DNA from: Candidatus Electronema nielsenii
GTDB lineage: Bacteria > Desulfobacterota > Desulfobulbia > Desulfobulbales > Desulfobulbaceae
DNA length: 37,052 bases
Direction: 5' to 3'
Assembly: GCA_026122915.1 (NCBI GenBank)
Contig: JAGIXO010000005.1
Coordinates: 1 to 37,052 of the forward strand
In this document: piece by piece, positions 25,867 through 35,631 of the stretch
How positions within the stretch are numbered: position 1 is the stretch's first letter
Layout: every line of letters begins with the position of its first letter
The notes under the pieces: model-generated
The model's input: the letters and a program-made list of their open reading frames with translations, nothing else
What the model was told of the DNA's origin: nothing
The model's database searches: none
Position numbers and translations under genes: made by a program

Positions 25867-27693
25867 TTATTTTCCTCCAGTCGGCTCAATCTGTACTTTC
25901 ACCGTCACCCGCTCGCTGATATTGTTGAGGGAGACGGTCAGTCTGTCTGCGTTGAAATGCTTGTATTGCTTGTCATCCACCCAAACTTGGCTGATGCGGA
26001 CGGTGCCTGCGGGCAGGATGTCCGGCGCGACCCGCAGCAGGTTGTTCGGCAGCACGCCCGGCAGCGGCTTGAAATGGAGCGTCAGCGGCTTTTTGGTGAT
26101 CAGCAGATTGGTGCAAACCTGTGCTAAATAAGCCAGTTCGCAGGAATGATAACCGCTCATGGAGTGGCTGCCCTTCAGCCGCTCGTTGCCCATCAAGTAA
26201 GGGATGCCGTTAGCCAGCACGTTGAAATAGACAGCCCCGCCCTCATGATCCGGGAAGAAGGCGTTGTAGAAGGCTGAGGATTCTCTGGCGATGCGCAGAT
26301 ATTCCTCGTCACCCAGCACTCCGTGCAGAATGAGATAAGCGAGAATGCCCTGCTCCTGCTGCCACCACGCCTTGCGGTCATGAAAGCCCATGCGGTGGCA
26401 GGTTTCGCCCTCGCGCAGCTTGCGCTCCATGACATCATACCAGCCGCCGCGCTGAAGGTCACAGCCCACTTTGGGCATGACCTCAGCGATTTTCCGGGCA
26501 AACTCTTCGTATTCCTTTTTGGGCAGCTCGCCGAACATCCGCATCAGGTTCCAAGCAATTTTCAAATTGTGGCCGACCACGCCCCGGTTTTGCTGCCACA
26601 TATAGGTGGTGTCATGCGACCAGTCTTCATGAAATTTTTCCTGTACGAACGGGCTGTTGTCGTAATCAGGGAAATATTTGACGATAGTGTCAAAAGTGTA
26701 TTCCAGCATCCTGCCGTAGCGGTGATCGCCGGTGGCAAGATAGAGGTTGATCAGATAGGCCGGGGCGTGGTCGCCGACCGAATTCCAGTTCTTCTTGGCG
26801 CGGTTGGCTCCGAGCGAGGCGCTGCGCGGGTCAAGGGTGATTGGGTCAAGGTGTGAGAAATAGCCGCCTTTTTCCTTGTCCAAGAAGAAACGGTCAAACA
26901 GTTCCACCGTCTGCCGCGCATCTTCAAGAATGCGCGGATCACCGGTGACGCGGTAGGTCTGCACCGGACCAGCCAAGGCATAAATCTGTTCATAGGCAGG
27001 AATGGTATCAAAATCATCGTAGAATCCTGAAGCAAGGATTTTGGTTTCCCGTTTTCCTTGCACATCAATGCCATGATACCAGTAGGTGACACCCTCATCC
27101 ATATCAACAAAGCGCATGTGCTCACGCAGATATTCAGTCCCTTTCTCGGCGCCTTCAAGGAAACGCTCGTCGCCGGTCAGCATGTAGGCTGAGGCAAAAC
27201 CATAGACCAAGCGGGAGATGGTATCTGTCTCCTGCTTGTAGTTGTCTTGCTGCTTTTTACCATCCAGCGTGATGATCGTTCTGTAATTCTTGTAATCAAC
27301 AGGTCCGTCGCCAAACTGCGCCTTCAGATAGAAATCAGCAATAGCATGAATCTGCTTGACCCACCAATCTTGTTTTTCAAACAGATATTCATCAAGTCTT
27401 GCTCCGCTGAAAACTAAATACTGCGCCTCAATGGCATATCCGTTTGTCTCAGGATAAAAAATGCCATAGACAAAAATATGTCTTCCAGCCTCCAGCATGT
27501 CGCGCATCTGCTCGCCGCACTTCTGGCGAGGCTCGTTCAGATTATTGGCAATCCATGCGTCTGTGCTTGATGAAAATTTAACTGCATACTCACGATCATC
27601 AGAGGTCTTTAGGGTAAATATGTCGCTGCCTCTGTCAAATGAGGAGACGTATCCAGATATAGTATCTGAAAACTCAAAGTTTATCTTGTTCAT
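25867..27693 (-). CDS. N-acylglucosamine 2-epimerase (AGE)-family-like protein, probable (alpha/alpha)6-barrel, with an extra N-terminal domain
   Basis: SRLVYGFASAYMLTGDERFLEGAEKGTEYLREHM; HRYGRMLEYTFDTIVKYFPD; VVGHNLKIAWNLMRM; RKAWWQQEQGILAYLIL; EGGAVYFNVLANG are AGE-like repeats. Confidence 0.8.
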   Translation of the reverse strand: MNKINFEFSDTISGYVSSFDRGSDIFTLKTSDDREYAVKFSSSTDAWIANNLNEPRQKCGEQMRDMLEAGRHIFVYGIFYPETNGYAIEAQYLVFSGARLDEYLFEKQDWWVKQIHAIADFYLKAQFGDGPVDYKNYRTIITLDGKKQQDNYKQETDTISRLVYGFASAYMLTGDERFLEGAEKGTEYLREHMRFVDMDEGVTYWYHGIDVQGKRETKILASGFYDDFDTIPAYEQIYALAGPVQTYRVTGDPRILEDARQTVELFDRFFLDKEKGGYFSHLDPITLDPRSASLGANRAKKNWNSVGDHAPAYLINLYLATGDHRYGRMLEYTFDTIVKYFPDYDNSPFVQEKFHEDWSHDTTYMWQQNRGVVGHNLKIAWNLMRMFGELPKKEYEEFARKIAEVMPKVGCDLQRGGWYDVMERKLREGETCHRMGFHDRKAWWQQEQGILAYLILHGVLGDEEYLRIARESSAFYNAFFPDHEGGAVYFNVLANGIPYLMGNERLKGSHSMSGYHSCELAYLAQVCTNLLITKKPLTLHFKPLPGVLPNNLLRVAPDILPAGTVRISQVWVDDKQYKHFNADRLTVSLNNISERVTVKVQIEPTGGK

Positions 27694-28183
27694 GCTTTAT
27701 TGTTCGTAAAATTTTAAGTAAAAATATCTTATGTCAGTTACTGACCTCATTGTTCTGACAGTTAATCGTCACCAATACATCATAATTTGCCTATATATTA
27801 CGAATAATAAAAAATGTCAATTTTTTTTTTTCAAAAGGAATGGGAATGATTATTATTAATACAACAAGGCTTACGCAAAAACTAAGGAGTTAAATGGAAT
27901 CTGAGTCAATAGGAGCCTAAGACCTAAAATACAATTTGTCACCTGCTTGACTGGAGTTTTGTCTATATCTTTTAGTTAGAAAAATCAACTACACACTGAC
28001 GAACTGGCAATGGTTCACCATTACCCCCTGCATGGGGCTTGACTTGGATAACAGTATCTAAAAAAAGCACTATCCGTATTTTTCATCTTGCCCCCGCTGC
28101 CGCCGCGTTTTATATTAACATCCCTTGTTAAGGATGCAGTCAAATTATTCTCAAACTAACAACAATGAGGAATAATCACTATC

Positions 28184-28579
28184 ATGAAAAAGATGTGTTT
28201 TGCAGTTCTCTTTGTTCTTTTTATGACGGTAGCAGCTTATGCGGAAATTAATATCAATACTGCTACTAAAGATGAATTGAACTCATTAGCCGGGATCGGG
28301 CCGATAAAAGCTGAAGCTATCGTGAAACATCGTCAAGAAAAAGGTCCGTTCAAAAGTATTGACGAACTAAAGAACGTTTATGGTATTGGGGACAAGCTTT
28401 TGGACCGAATCAAAAGTGATATTACAGTCGGCAACGTAGACGTAGCGACAGAGGCAAAATCAACCGCTAAAGCTAATGCTACGACAGCGCAGGCGGAAGT
28501 GAAGGCACAGGAAAAATCAGCACAAGCACCAGCTACTAACAAGAAGGCAGAAAATTTACCTGTACAGCAGAAACAGTAA
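28184..28579 (+). CDS. ComEA-like helix-hairpin-helix protein with signal peptide
   Basis: MKKMCFAVLFVLFMTVAAYAE signal; ININTATKDELNSLAGIGPIKAEAIVKHRQEKGPFKSIDELKNVYGIGDKLLDRIK tandem HhH; Ala/Lys-rich tail. Confidence 0.92.
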   Translation: MKKMCFAVLFVLFMTVAAYAEININTATKDELNSLAGIGPIKAEAIVKHRQEKGPFKSIDELKNVYGIGDKLLDRIKSDITVGNVDVATEAKSTAKANATTAQAEVKAQEKSAQAPATNKKAENLPVQQKQ

Positions 28580-28585
28580 ATTGCA

Positions 28586-28616
28586 AAGCAAGGGCAGAAT
28601 CTACCTGCCCTTGCTT
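28586..28616 (+). terminator. terminator-like hairpin downstream of the ComEA-like gene
   Basis: AAGCAAGGGCAG-AATCTAC-CTGCCCTTGCTT perfect 12-bp stem; weak U-tract. Confidence 0.6.
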
Positions 28617-28680
28617 GAATATCATTCCGTACATCGCTCCGCTCCAAGATCGGCAGTTCCTGCCGCCCGACCATCTTTGT

Positions 28681-29763
28681 TTAAATCCACTTTTTTCTTT
28701 TGAAATAAACAAATAGGCCAAGGCTAATAGCCAGCATGAGAGACCAGATCATGCAATAGCCATAATGCCATTTCAACTCTGGCATATATTCAAAGTTCAT
28801 TCCGTACACGCCGACAATAAAAGTCAAGGGAATGAAAATTGTAGATATAATGGTGAGCATTTTCATGATTTCATTCATGCGATTACTGATACTGGACAGA
28901 TAGGTATCGTGCATTCCGCCAAGAATATCTCTACAGGTTTCTGCCATATCAATAATTTGGATCGTATGGTCGTAGAGATCACGCCAGAAAACTTTCGTTT
29001 CTGCCTGAAGCAAAGTTGAATCACTTTTTGCAATGATGCCGACTTCTTCACGAAATGGCCATATAGCTTTGCGAAGATGCAAAATATCTCGTTTAAGTTG
29101 ATGAATTTCTCTTATGTCTTCTGGTCTTGGTTCAGCAAGTATCTGTTCGTCGATATCTTCAATGCGATCACCGATACGTTCAACGGTTAAGAAGTAATGA
29201 TCAACCACAGCATCCATGAGAGAATAGGCGAGGTAATCAGATTTCAGCAGGCGAATGCGACTTGTGGCGGCCCGAATGTGATTCCGCACCGTATCAAAAA
29301 GATCACCTTCATCCTCGATAAAGGAAATGACATAATTTTTTCCAAGAATCATGCTAACATGTTCAATAACAAGATTGTTCGCTCCATCATAGGACATCAT
29401 CTTGAGAACAATAAACAGATAATGTGAAAATTCTTCGACTTTTGGCCTCTGCGTCGTATTGACGATATCTTCCAGCGTCATCGGATGAAGATCAAAACAT
29501 TTTCCCAACAATTCAATCTGATTAATATCATGAATGCCGTTGACATTCATCCACGTTATTCCAGGTACTTTGGCAAAAACAAGACATTGATTCACCGTAG
29601 TATCACGTAATTCATTCAGCTCAGTTTCGCTATAATGGATGATATCAATGCTGGCCTTATCTTGTTTTTTTTCCCCGATAAAAAGCATTGTTCCCGGAGC
29701 CATGCCGATTTTAATGCCTGCACCGATAGGCTTTCTTTTCTTTTTCTTTATAAATCGTGACAT
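28681..29763 (-). CDS. corA: CorA-type Mg2+/Co2+ transporter
   Basis: PGITWMNVNGIHD, PMTLEDIVNTTQRPKVEEF, TIISTIFIPLTFIVGVYGMNFEYMPELKWHYGY (GMN motif). Confidence 0.95.
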   Translation of the reverse strand: MSRFIKKKKRKPIGAGIKIGMAPGTMLFIGEKKQDKASIDIIHYSETELNELRDTTVNQCLVFAKVPGITWMNVNGIHDINQIELLGKCFDLHPMTLEDIVNTTQRPKVEEFSHYLFIVLKMMSYDGANNLVIEHVSMILGKNYVISFIEDEGDLFDTVRNHIRAATSRIRLLKSDYLAYSLMDAVVDHYFLTVERIGDRIEDIDEQILAEPRPEDIREIHQLKRDILHLRKAIWPFREEVGIIAKSDSTLLQAETKVFWRDLYDHTIQIIDMAETCRDILGGMHDTYLSSISNRMNEIMKMLTIISTIFIPLTFIVGVYGMNFEYMPELKWHYGYCMIWSLMLAISLGLFVYFKRKKWI

Positions 29764-29829
29764 TGCAAGGCCTTATTGTTTGATTCATCCTTACCTGCAT
29801 GTTAAAACACGGTCAGGATAATCAGGTTG

Positions 29830-31605
29830 TTATTTCTCGTTGAAGCCCCAGTACGGATAATCGAGCTGATACGAGGCAACTAAGCCCGGACTGTGTTCGC
29901 GGCTGGCCACTAACCAAAGATCGTTACACCGCAGCTCGGCAGGTTCTCGGTTAAACGGGTCCCACTGCGGCAGCAGCACCATTGCATTGTCGGCAGAGTA
30001 TTCGATATCACCGGAACCCTTGAAGGCACCAAGCTGCGGCTGTTGATCGTATTGGCCATCCTCGCGGCGAGTCAGCTCAGAGATGACAAGAAAAGAGGCG
30101 TTGAACAAATCACGGAGTGACTCTAACTGCCGCAGCCAAGCATCAATGCCAGTACGCCGTTCAGCAAAATCTTTAAATGGCAGTTTATGTAAGCTATCAA
30201 TCACCACCATGATGCAATCGGCATTGGTCTGATGACGGAGAAAATCGATGTGGCTGCGCATGAGTTCTGGACTTAATTTGCGGTCTGTGACCACCCAGAA
30301 CCAAGGCAGAAGCCGCTGAAGTTCTACCTTACCCGCCTGTAACCTCGCACGTTCCTCTTCGTTCAGTTCGCCAATTTTGATTTGCTCGACAGACAGTCTG
30401 CTCAGACGACAGAGAATGCGTTGATAAATTTTCTGTCTGCCGTTCTCAAAATCATAATAAATCACTGGAATTTTGCGCCGGGCCATCTCGCTGGCAATCT
30501 GGATGAAAAAGCAAGACTTACCCGCCTTAGGCAAGCCACCCATGATGTTGATTCCGTGCATTCCTCCCAATGCCGTATCTAATTTGGCAAAACCGGAGCG
30601 CATGGCCGCATGGCTTTCGCCGCTTTCTAACTTGAGCTGCTCCTCAAATTGGAGAAATTCCCGTTCTGGCGAGCTGAAAGGCGAAAAGGACTTTGCTTCA
30701 CGGATCAAGCGAAAGACCGCCTTCTGGAAATCGTTGCCCAGCTCGGCGGCCATTTTAGTCAGGCAATACTGCTTAGGCGCGGAATCCGGCCAGCGGATCA
30801 TTCTGACTTTGAAGCCTAATCGTCCGGCAAAATCCCGCGCTGCGGTTTCTGATTCTGGATTCTTGCTAACACAAACGAAGAGCGTTTTAATCCAAGCCAA
30901 TCGCTCTGCTTCCAAATTGACAAAATCCGCTGCTGATACCAAAGCGATACTGGGTAGGCCGAGCTGTTTCAACGTGAGTAAGTTATCTTCTCCCTCGACG
31001 ACGATCAAACTGCCATTTTCGCAGCGCATGATCTCTTGGAGATTGAAAATACGAAAGCTGGGCGCGGAAAATTCCTCGTTACCGTGCCAAAATGTATCGT
31101 CTGGCTGATAAGGATGGACACAGTGGGCGGCGTAGCAGTTACCGTCTTCTTGGAAATAGGGATAGACCAAGTAGCGGCCATTGAAGCCAATTCGCATTTC
31201 TTCCAGCACCGCCTTAGAAATGCCCATCGCGGCAAAGCGGATGATTAAATCAGCAGTCAGCTTTTCATGAAAGCTGATAATTTCACTGTTGATGTTTTTA
31301 GTCGGATAATTGATCTTGGCGGTAGCGTAGTCGCGATCTGGGTCGACACCGGGCGCGAGACTCAGGCTGAGGCGAGACTGTCGAGCGAAATGGAGAGGAA
31401 AGCCGCCGGGTGTGCAGCGGTGCAAACACCGGTAATAGCCATAAAAATGACTTTCTGGGTTGGCGAATACCACCAGCAGCCGTTTCACGCCGCCCTTGCC
31501 TTGCTCGTGACAGAAAGGACATTCCGCCATCAGGAAGCTATTTTTTAGCACTGCGCCGGGCAGATGCATGCTGTAGAAGGCAAGAATGGGATCAATGCGG
31601 CTCAT
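29830..31605 (-). CDS. primase/helicase-like protein: CHC2-like zinc motif, TOPRIM-like region, DnaB/RepA-like RecA-fold ATPase
   Basis: CPFCHEQGKGG...YYRCLHRC; SLIVVEGEDNLLTLKQLGLPSIAL; Walker A IMGGLPKAGKSCFFIQIA; Walker B CIMVVIDSLHKL; LVISELTRRED. Confidence 0.82.
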   Translation of the reverse strand: MSRIDPILAFYSMHLPGAVLKNSFLMAECPFCHEQGKGGVKRLLVVFANPESHFYGYYRCLHRCTPGGFPLHFARQSRLSLSLAPGVDPDRDYATAKINYPTKNINSEIISFHEKLTADLIIRFAAMGISKAVLEEMRIGFNGRYLVYPYFQEDGNCYAAHCVHPYQPDDTFWHGNEEFSAPSFRIFNLQEIMRCENGSLIVVEGEDNLLTLKQLGLPSIALVSAADFVNLEAERLAWIKTLFVCVSKNPESETAARDFAGRLGFKVRMIRWPDSAPKQYCLTKMAAELGNDFQKAVFRLIREAKSFSPFSSPEREFLQFEEQLKLESGESHAAMRSGFAKLDTALGGMHGINIMGGLPKAGKSCFFIQIASEMARRKIPVIYYDFENGRQKIYQRILCRLSRLSVEQIKIGELNEEERARLQAGKVELQRLLPWFWVVTDRKLSPELMRSHIDFLRHQTNADCIMVVIDSLHKLPFKDFAERRTGIDAWLRQLESLRDLFNASFLVISELTRREDGQYDQQPQLGAFKGSGDIEYSADNAMVLLPQWDPFNREPAELRCNDLWLVASREHSPGLVASYQLDYPYWGFNEK

Positions 31606-31623
31606 ACAGCTCCTCAGCGACAG

Positions 31624-32520
31624 TCAGACTTTTCGGAGAAGATGGTTCAGGGTAGTCGCTAAATCTGGCTCGCGGAAGACGTAGCCTGATGCAAGTAGCC
31701 TGCTTGGTGTTACCTTTGTGCTCGCGAACAGCAACTCGCGGCCCATTTCGCCCAAAAGCAGTTCAAGTAGAAAGCGGGGCGCGGGTAAAAGAGCCGGGCG
31801 GCAAAGCACCTTGCTCAAGGCTTTGGTGAATTCTCGATTCGTAGCTGGGCAAGGAGAAACCGCGTTGACCGGGCCGTGTAGTTCCTCATGCTGAAGGATA
31901 TGTTTGATGATATGCGGGATTTCATCACGACTAATCCAGCTCATCCACTGTTTGCCGCTGCCCATTACTCCGCCTAAACCCAGCTTGAAAGGTGGCAACA
32001 TTTTTGCCAAGGCTCCGCCTTCTGTGCTGAGAACAATGCCAAAGCGGAGGTTGACCACTCGAATGCCCGCAGCTCTCGCAGGCTGCGCTGCTGCTTCCCA
32101 CTCCTGAGCCACGTGGGCGAGAAAGCCTGTGCCAATGCTGCTGGCCTCGGTCAGTTCTTCGTCGCCACGGTCGCCATAGATACCCACTGCCGAGGCGGAG
32201 ATAATCACTTTGGGCTTATAATCAGCCTGAGCAAAAAACTGAGCAAGCAGCCGGGTACTGTCAACGCGGCTTTGCCGGATGCGCTCCTTGCGGGCCACAG
32301 TCCAGCGGTTATCCGCGATGTTCTCCCCAGCCAGATTAATCACTGCGTCAACCTGTTTGTCCGGCCCCAGCTCAATGATTTGCCGGTCTATATCCCCCCA
32401 GAACGGCGCGGTGTGCGTAGTGTCACGGCGCAGGGCAAGCACCTGATGGTCTTGGATAGACAAGGACTGCATCAATGCCCGGCCCACCAAGCCAGATGCG
32501 CCGGAGATGAGGATGTTCAT
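31624..32520 (-). CDS. TIGR01777 family NAD(P)-dependent epimerase (YfcH/SDR39U1-like)
   Basis: MNILISGASGLVGRALMQSL; VDAVINLAGENIADNRWTVARKERIRQSRVDSTRLL; SASAVGIYGDRGDEELTE; GGVMGSGKQWMSWISRDE. Confidence 0.95.
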   Translation of the reverse strand: MNILISGASGLVGRALMQSLSIQDHQVLALRRDTTHTAPFWGDIDRQIIELGPDKQVDAVINLAGENIADNRWTVARKERIRQSRVDSTRLLAQFFAQADYKPKVIISASAVGIYGDRGDEELTEASSIGTGFLAHVAQEWEAAAQPARAAGIRVVNLRFGIVLSTEGGALAKMLPPFKLGLGGVMGSGKQWMSWISRDEIPHIIKHILQHEELHGPVNAVSPCPATNREFTKALSKVLCRPALLPAPRFLLELLLGEMGRELLFASTKVTPSRLLASGYVFREPDLATTLNHLLRKV

Positions 32521-32541
32521 GACTAATCTCCCCGCCTGTGG

Positions 32542-33156
32542 TCAGCAGCAACCTTCATTTTCTTGCGTTGCTCGTCGAGTCAGTACGTCTAATGCTCCGA
32601 AAAGCCTTGGGAGATTGTCGATGGTGAAGTTCTCTGGCTCCTTCGTGAAGACATCAGCCCGCAGTCGGCCAAATTGCCACAGATTGGCATCGGTCACAAT
32701 GCCGTACACCGGCCTGTGTGGGCTGTTGTTGATCTTCTGTGCTGCTACCATTTCAGCCATACATTGGCCCCAGCCCTGCTCAAAATCATTCTTCTTCGCC
32801 TCAACCACCATGACAATAGGTGTTTCCAAGACCGTCTTACCAAGATTAGACTTCTTCGAGAAGATATAATCCGGGGTTCCAGAAAGCATGGCATCAAAGG
32901 CAATGCTCTTCTGTATCCAGAAAGAGCAACTGCCATAATGGTGCTTGTACACCTCTCGGAGCAAGGGAGAGATAATGGTTTCACTGCGGGCGGCTTCAGA
33001 CGAGAAGATGTCAATGTTCTTTCGATTAAAGGCAAAATCATCCAAGAAACTTTGCGGCGGCGGTAGTTCGATTGCGGCAATGAACACCTCCTCTTCATAG
33101 CGAATTGCGTAACGCTTCTGAACTTCGGCTATGCTTTTAAAGTCACTGAATGACAT
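32542..33156 (-). CDS. hypothetical protein with PD-(D/E)XK nuclease-like motif
   Basis: SEAARSETIISPLLREV...GTPDYIFSKKSNLGKTVLETPIVMVVEAKKNDFEQGWGQCMAEMVAAQ: D...ExK and downstream Q-containing helix. Confidence 0.65.
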   Translation of the reverse strand: MSFSDFKSIAEVQKRYAIRYEEEVFIAAIELPPPQSFLDDFAFNRKNIDIFSSEAARSETIISPLLREVYKHHYGSCSFWIQKSIAFDAMLSGTPDYIFSKKSNLGKTVLETPIVMVVEAKKNDFEQGWGQCMAEMVAAQKINNSPHRPVYGIVTDANLWQFGRLRADVFTKEPENFTIDNLPRLFGALDVLTRRATQENEGCC

Positions 33157-33193
33157 GATCTAACCTATGTTATTTTTTAATCGAACAATTGCC

Positions 33194-34471
33194 TCACAAA
33201 CTCCCGTCTGCCAGCCCCTTTTCCAGCAAATGTTTGACATCATAAACCACTGCTTGCGGGCGGCACATTCGCGTCAACTCCGCCCGGCCTATCCCGGCAA
33301 ACTGCCGGTGCGCAACGGCCAGCACCACGGCATCATACCGATCTTCTGGCAGCTCATTGATCATCGTGACACCGTACAGTCGTTCTGCCTCGCCGAGTGC
33401 GGCCCAAGGATCATGCACCTCAATATTTGCCCCGTACATGATCAGCTCATCAATGATATCCGTCACCCGCGTGTTGCGTAAATCTGGGCAGTTCTCCTTA
33501 AAGGTAAGACCGAGAATGAGAATCTTGGCATCTGCTACTTGGATGCGTTTTCTCAGCATCAGCTTAACCACTTCCGAGGCTATGTGGCGGCCCATGTTGT
33601 CGTTCAGCCGCCGCCCTGCCAAGATCATCTCTGGATGATAGCCGACCTGCTGCGCCTTGTGCGTCAAATAATACGGGTCAACGCCGATGCAGTGACCACC
33701 AACTAAGCCGGGCCGGAAGGGCAGAAAATTCCACTTGGTGCCAGCGGCCTTCAGTACTTCCAGCGTGTCAATACCGAGGCGATTGAAGATCAGAGCCAGC
33801 TCGTTGATCAAGGCGATGTTGACATCGCGCTGGGTATTCTCGATCACCTTGGCCGCTTCAGCTACCTTGATACTGCTGGCCTTGAAGGTGCCTGCGGTGA
33901 TGATCAAGCCGTAGAGCTGATCGACAAATTCGGCAATCTCCGGCGTGGAGCCAGAAGTCACCTTGACAATGGTCGGCAGGCGGTGTTCATGGTCGCCGGG
34001 ATTGATGCGCTCTGGACTGTAACCGGCAAAGAAGTCGCGGTTAAAGATCAAGCCGGAAACCTGCTCCAAGATTGGAATGCAGACTTCTTCGGTCGCACCA
34101 GGATAAACCGTTGATTCGTAGATAACCACATCGCCTGACTTCAACACCTGCCCGACGGTGCGCGAGGCTCCTTCCAATGGAGTGAAATCAGGTCGTTTGC
34201 TGTTGTCAACCGGCGTGGGTACAGCGATGATGAAGACATTGCAGGAGCGCAGCTCATCGATGCTGCTGGTGAACTGAAGCTGTCGGGCTGTGGTCAGTTC
34301 TTCGGTGCTAACCTCAAGGGTTGTGTCTATGCCTTGGCGCAGCTCGGCGATGCGCTGTGCCTTGAGATCAAAGCCAGTGCAAGGCAGTTTTTTGCTAAAT
34401 TCCACCGCTAACGGCAGGCCGACATAGCCGAGGCCGAGCACGGCCAGCTTAGTTGATTGCAAATCGGTCAT
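33194..34471 (-). CDS. nucleotide-sugar dehydrogenase (TviB/WbpA-like UDP-GlcNAc/GalNAc dehydrogenase family)
   Basis: [114 protein letters not shown]. Confidence 0.95.
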   Translation of the reverse strand: MTDLQSTKLAVLGLGYVGLPLAVEFSKKLPCTGFDLKAQRIAELRQGIDTTLEVSTEELTTARQLQFTSSIDELRSCNVFIIAVPTPVDNSKRPDFTPLEGASRTVGQVLKSGDVVIYESTVYPGATEEVCIPILEQVSGLIFNRDFFAGYSPERINPGDHEHRLPTIVKVTSGSTPEIAEFVDQLYGLIITAGTFKASSIKVAEAAKVIENTQRDVNIALINELALIFNRLGIDTLEVLKAAGTKWNFLPFRPGLVGGHCIGVDPYYLTHKAQQVGYHPEMILAGRRLNDNMGRHIASEVVKLMLRKRIQVADAKILILGLTFKENCPDLRNTRVTDIIDELIMYGANIEVHDPWAALGEAERLYGVTMINELPEDRYDAVVLAVAHRQFAGIGRAELTRMCRPQAVVYDVKHLLEKGLADGSL

Positions 34472-34497
34472 GTTATTCTCTCTTGAAATAGTTATGA

Positions 34498-35166
34498 TCA
34501 AACTCCTCGGCTTAGGCTTGGCCAAATCTGGGTGTGAAGCTGCAATTGCAGGCGCATTGGCAGCCGCTCCTGCAAGATGATTGCCGCCAACCGCGCCGGG
34601 GACAGTCTGCCGATAACCGGCGAAAACAGCACAGGCGCAAGCTGCGTTAAGCACTGCTCGCGGACAATCTGCACTGCCCAAGTCACATCCTTTTCAGAGC
34701 TAAGGACAAACTTGATTTCATCTTTGCTGCCTGCGGCTTGGCGCTGTTGGAGCACTTCGATGTTGCCCCAGTCGTTGCGCGCCATCATGCCGGAGTCCGG
34801 GCATTTAATATCCAAAATCACCCCGACTGCGACTGGAATCCGCGCAATGCTCAGGCTGCCGCCGGTCTCCAAAAGCACCTCGCGGCCCTGCGCCAACAAA
34901 GCATTCATCAGTGGATAGACCGCCTCTTGCAGCAGCGGCTCGCCACCAGTGATTTCTGTCATCACACCGGAGAAATCCTCCAGCCAAGCCGAGACTTCAG
35001 CTACGCTCATCCGCCTGCCTTCTTCATCCCAAGTATAGCTGGAATCGCAATAGGTGCAGCGCAAATTGCAGCCGCAGAGCCGGACAAAAGCGCAGGGCAG
35101 GCCAGCGCGGGTGGATTCGCCTTGAATCGAGTAAAACAGCTCGGAAATGTGCAGCGTGTCGGTCAT
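34498..35166 (-). CDS. queE: 7-carboxy-7-deazaguanine synthase QueE (radical SAM)
   Basis: [72 protein letters not shown]. Confidence 0.96.
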   Translation of the reverse strand: MTDTLHISELFYSIQGESTRAGLPCAFVRLCGCNLRCTYCDSSYTWDEEGRRMSVAEVSAWLEDFSGVMTEITGGEPLLQEAVYPLMNALLAQGREVLLETGGSLSIARIPVAVGVILDIKCPDSGMMARNDWGNIEVLQQRQAAGSKDEIKFVLSSEKDVTWAVQIVREQCLTQLAPVLFSPVIGRLSPARLAAIILQERLPMRLQLQLHTQIWPSLSRGV

Positions 35167-35534
35167 TGGCCGTAGTAAATCACGCCGCTGGAGTCGGTCT
35201 CGCGCACTTCTATCGAATAAAGCTGATACCGCGCTGTGGTCAGCGTCTCGTGTAGCTGCTGAAAGAGAAACTGGGCAATATGCTCGGACGAGGGATTGCG
35301 GTCTTGAAAGGCAGGATGCTCGTTCAGGTCGTGGTGATCGAGCGCATCTACCACTGCATTGACCTGCTGCTTCAGCACCTTGAAATCAACGCCCATGCCA
35401 AGCTGGTCGAGCTGCTGAGTACGTACCGTGACTTTGACCTTCCAGTTATGGCCGTGCGGCCTTTCGCAGTTGCCGGGGTATTCGCGCAGATGATGACCGC
35501 CGGAGAAGTGCGTTTTGATGAAGATATCAAACAT
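35163..35534 (-). CDS. queD: 6-carboxy-5,6,7,8-tetrahydropterin synthase QueD
   Basis: FIKTHFSGGHHLREYPGNCERPHGHNWKVKVTV; GMGVDFKVLKQQVNAVVDALDHHDLNEHPAF; PSSEHIAQFLF; overlaps queE by 4 nt. Confidence 0.96.
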   Translation of the reverse strand: MFDIFIKTHFSGGHHLREYPGNCERPHGHNWKVKVTVRTQQLDQLGMGVDFKVLKQQVNAVVDALDHHDLNEHPAFQDRNPSSEHIAQFLFQQLHETLTTARYQLYSIEVRETDSSGVIYYGQ

Positions 35535-35631
35535 ACTTTCTTTATCCTTTTTGCAGAGGTTATTTTTGCAGTTACTTTAAACGGCAGTGCAAGAATTTGC
35601 AAGCGTTTGAAAAGCATATCCTTTGCCAGCC

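Noticed and set aside
24032-26131. Long + strand ORFs (302 and 395 aa) opposite glgX, the STAS gene and the AGE-like gene
   Set aside because: Fully antisense to well-supported genes and no recognisable domains; shadow ORFs.
27835-27870. Possible Fur-box-like sequence (GGGAATGATTATTATTAATA)
   Set aside because: Only partial match to the Fur 7-1-7 palindrome and located in a generally AT-rich tract; not distinguishable from chance without a PWM scan.
30473-31108. 211-aa + strand ORF opposite the primase-helicase-like gene
   Set aside because: Antisense shadow ORF with no domain features.
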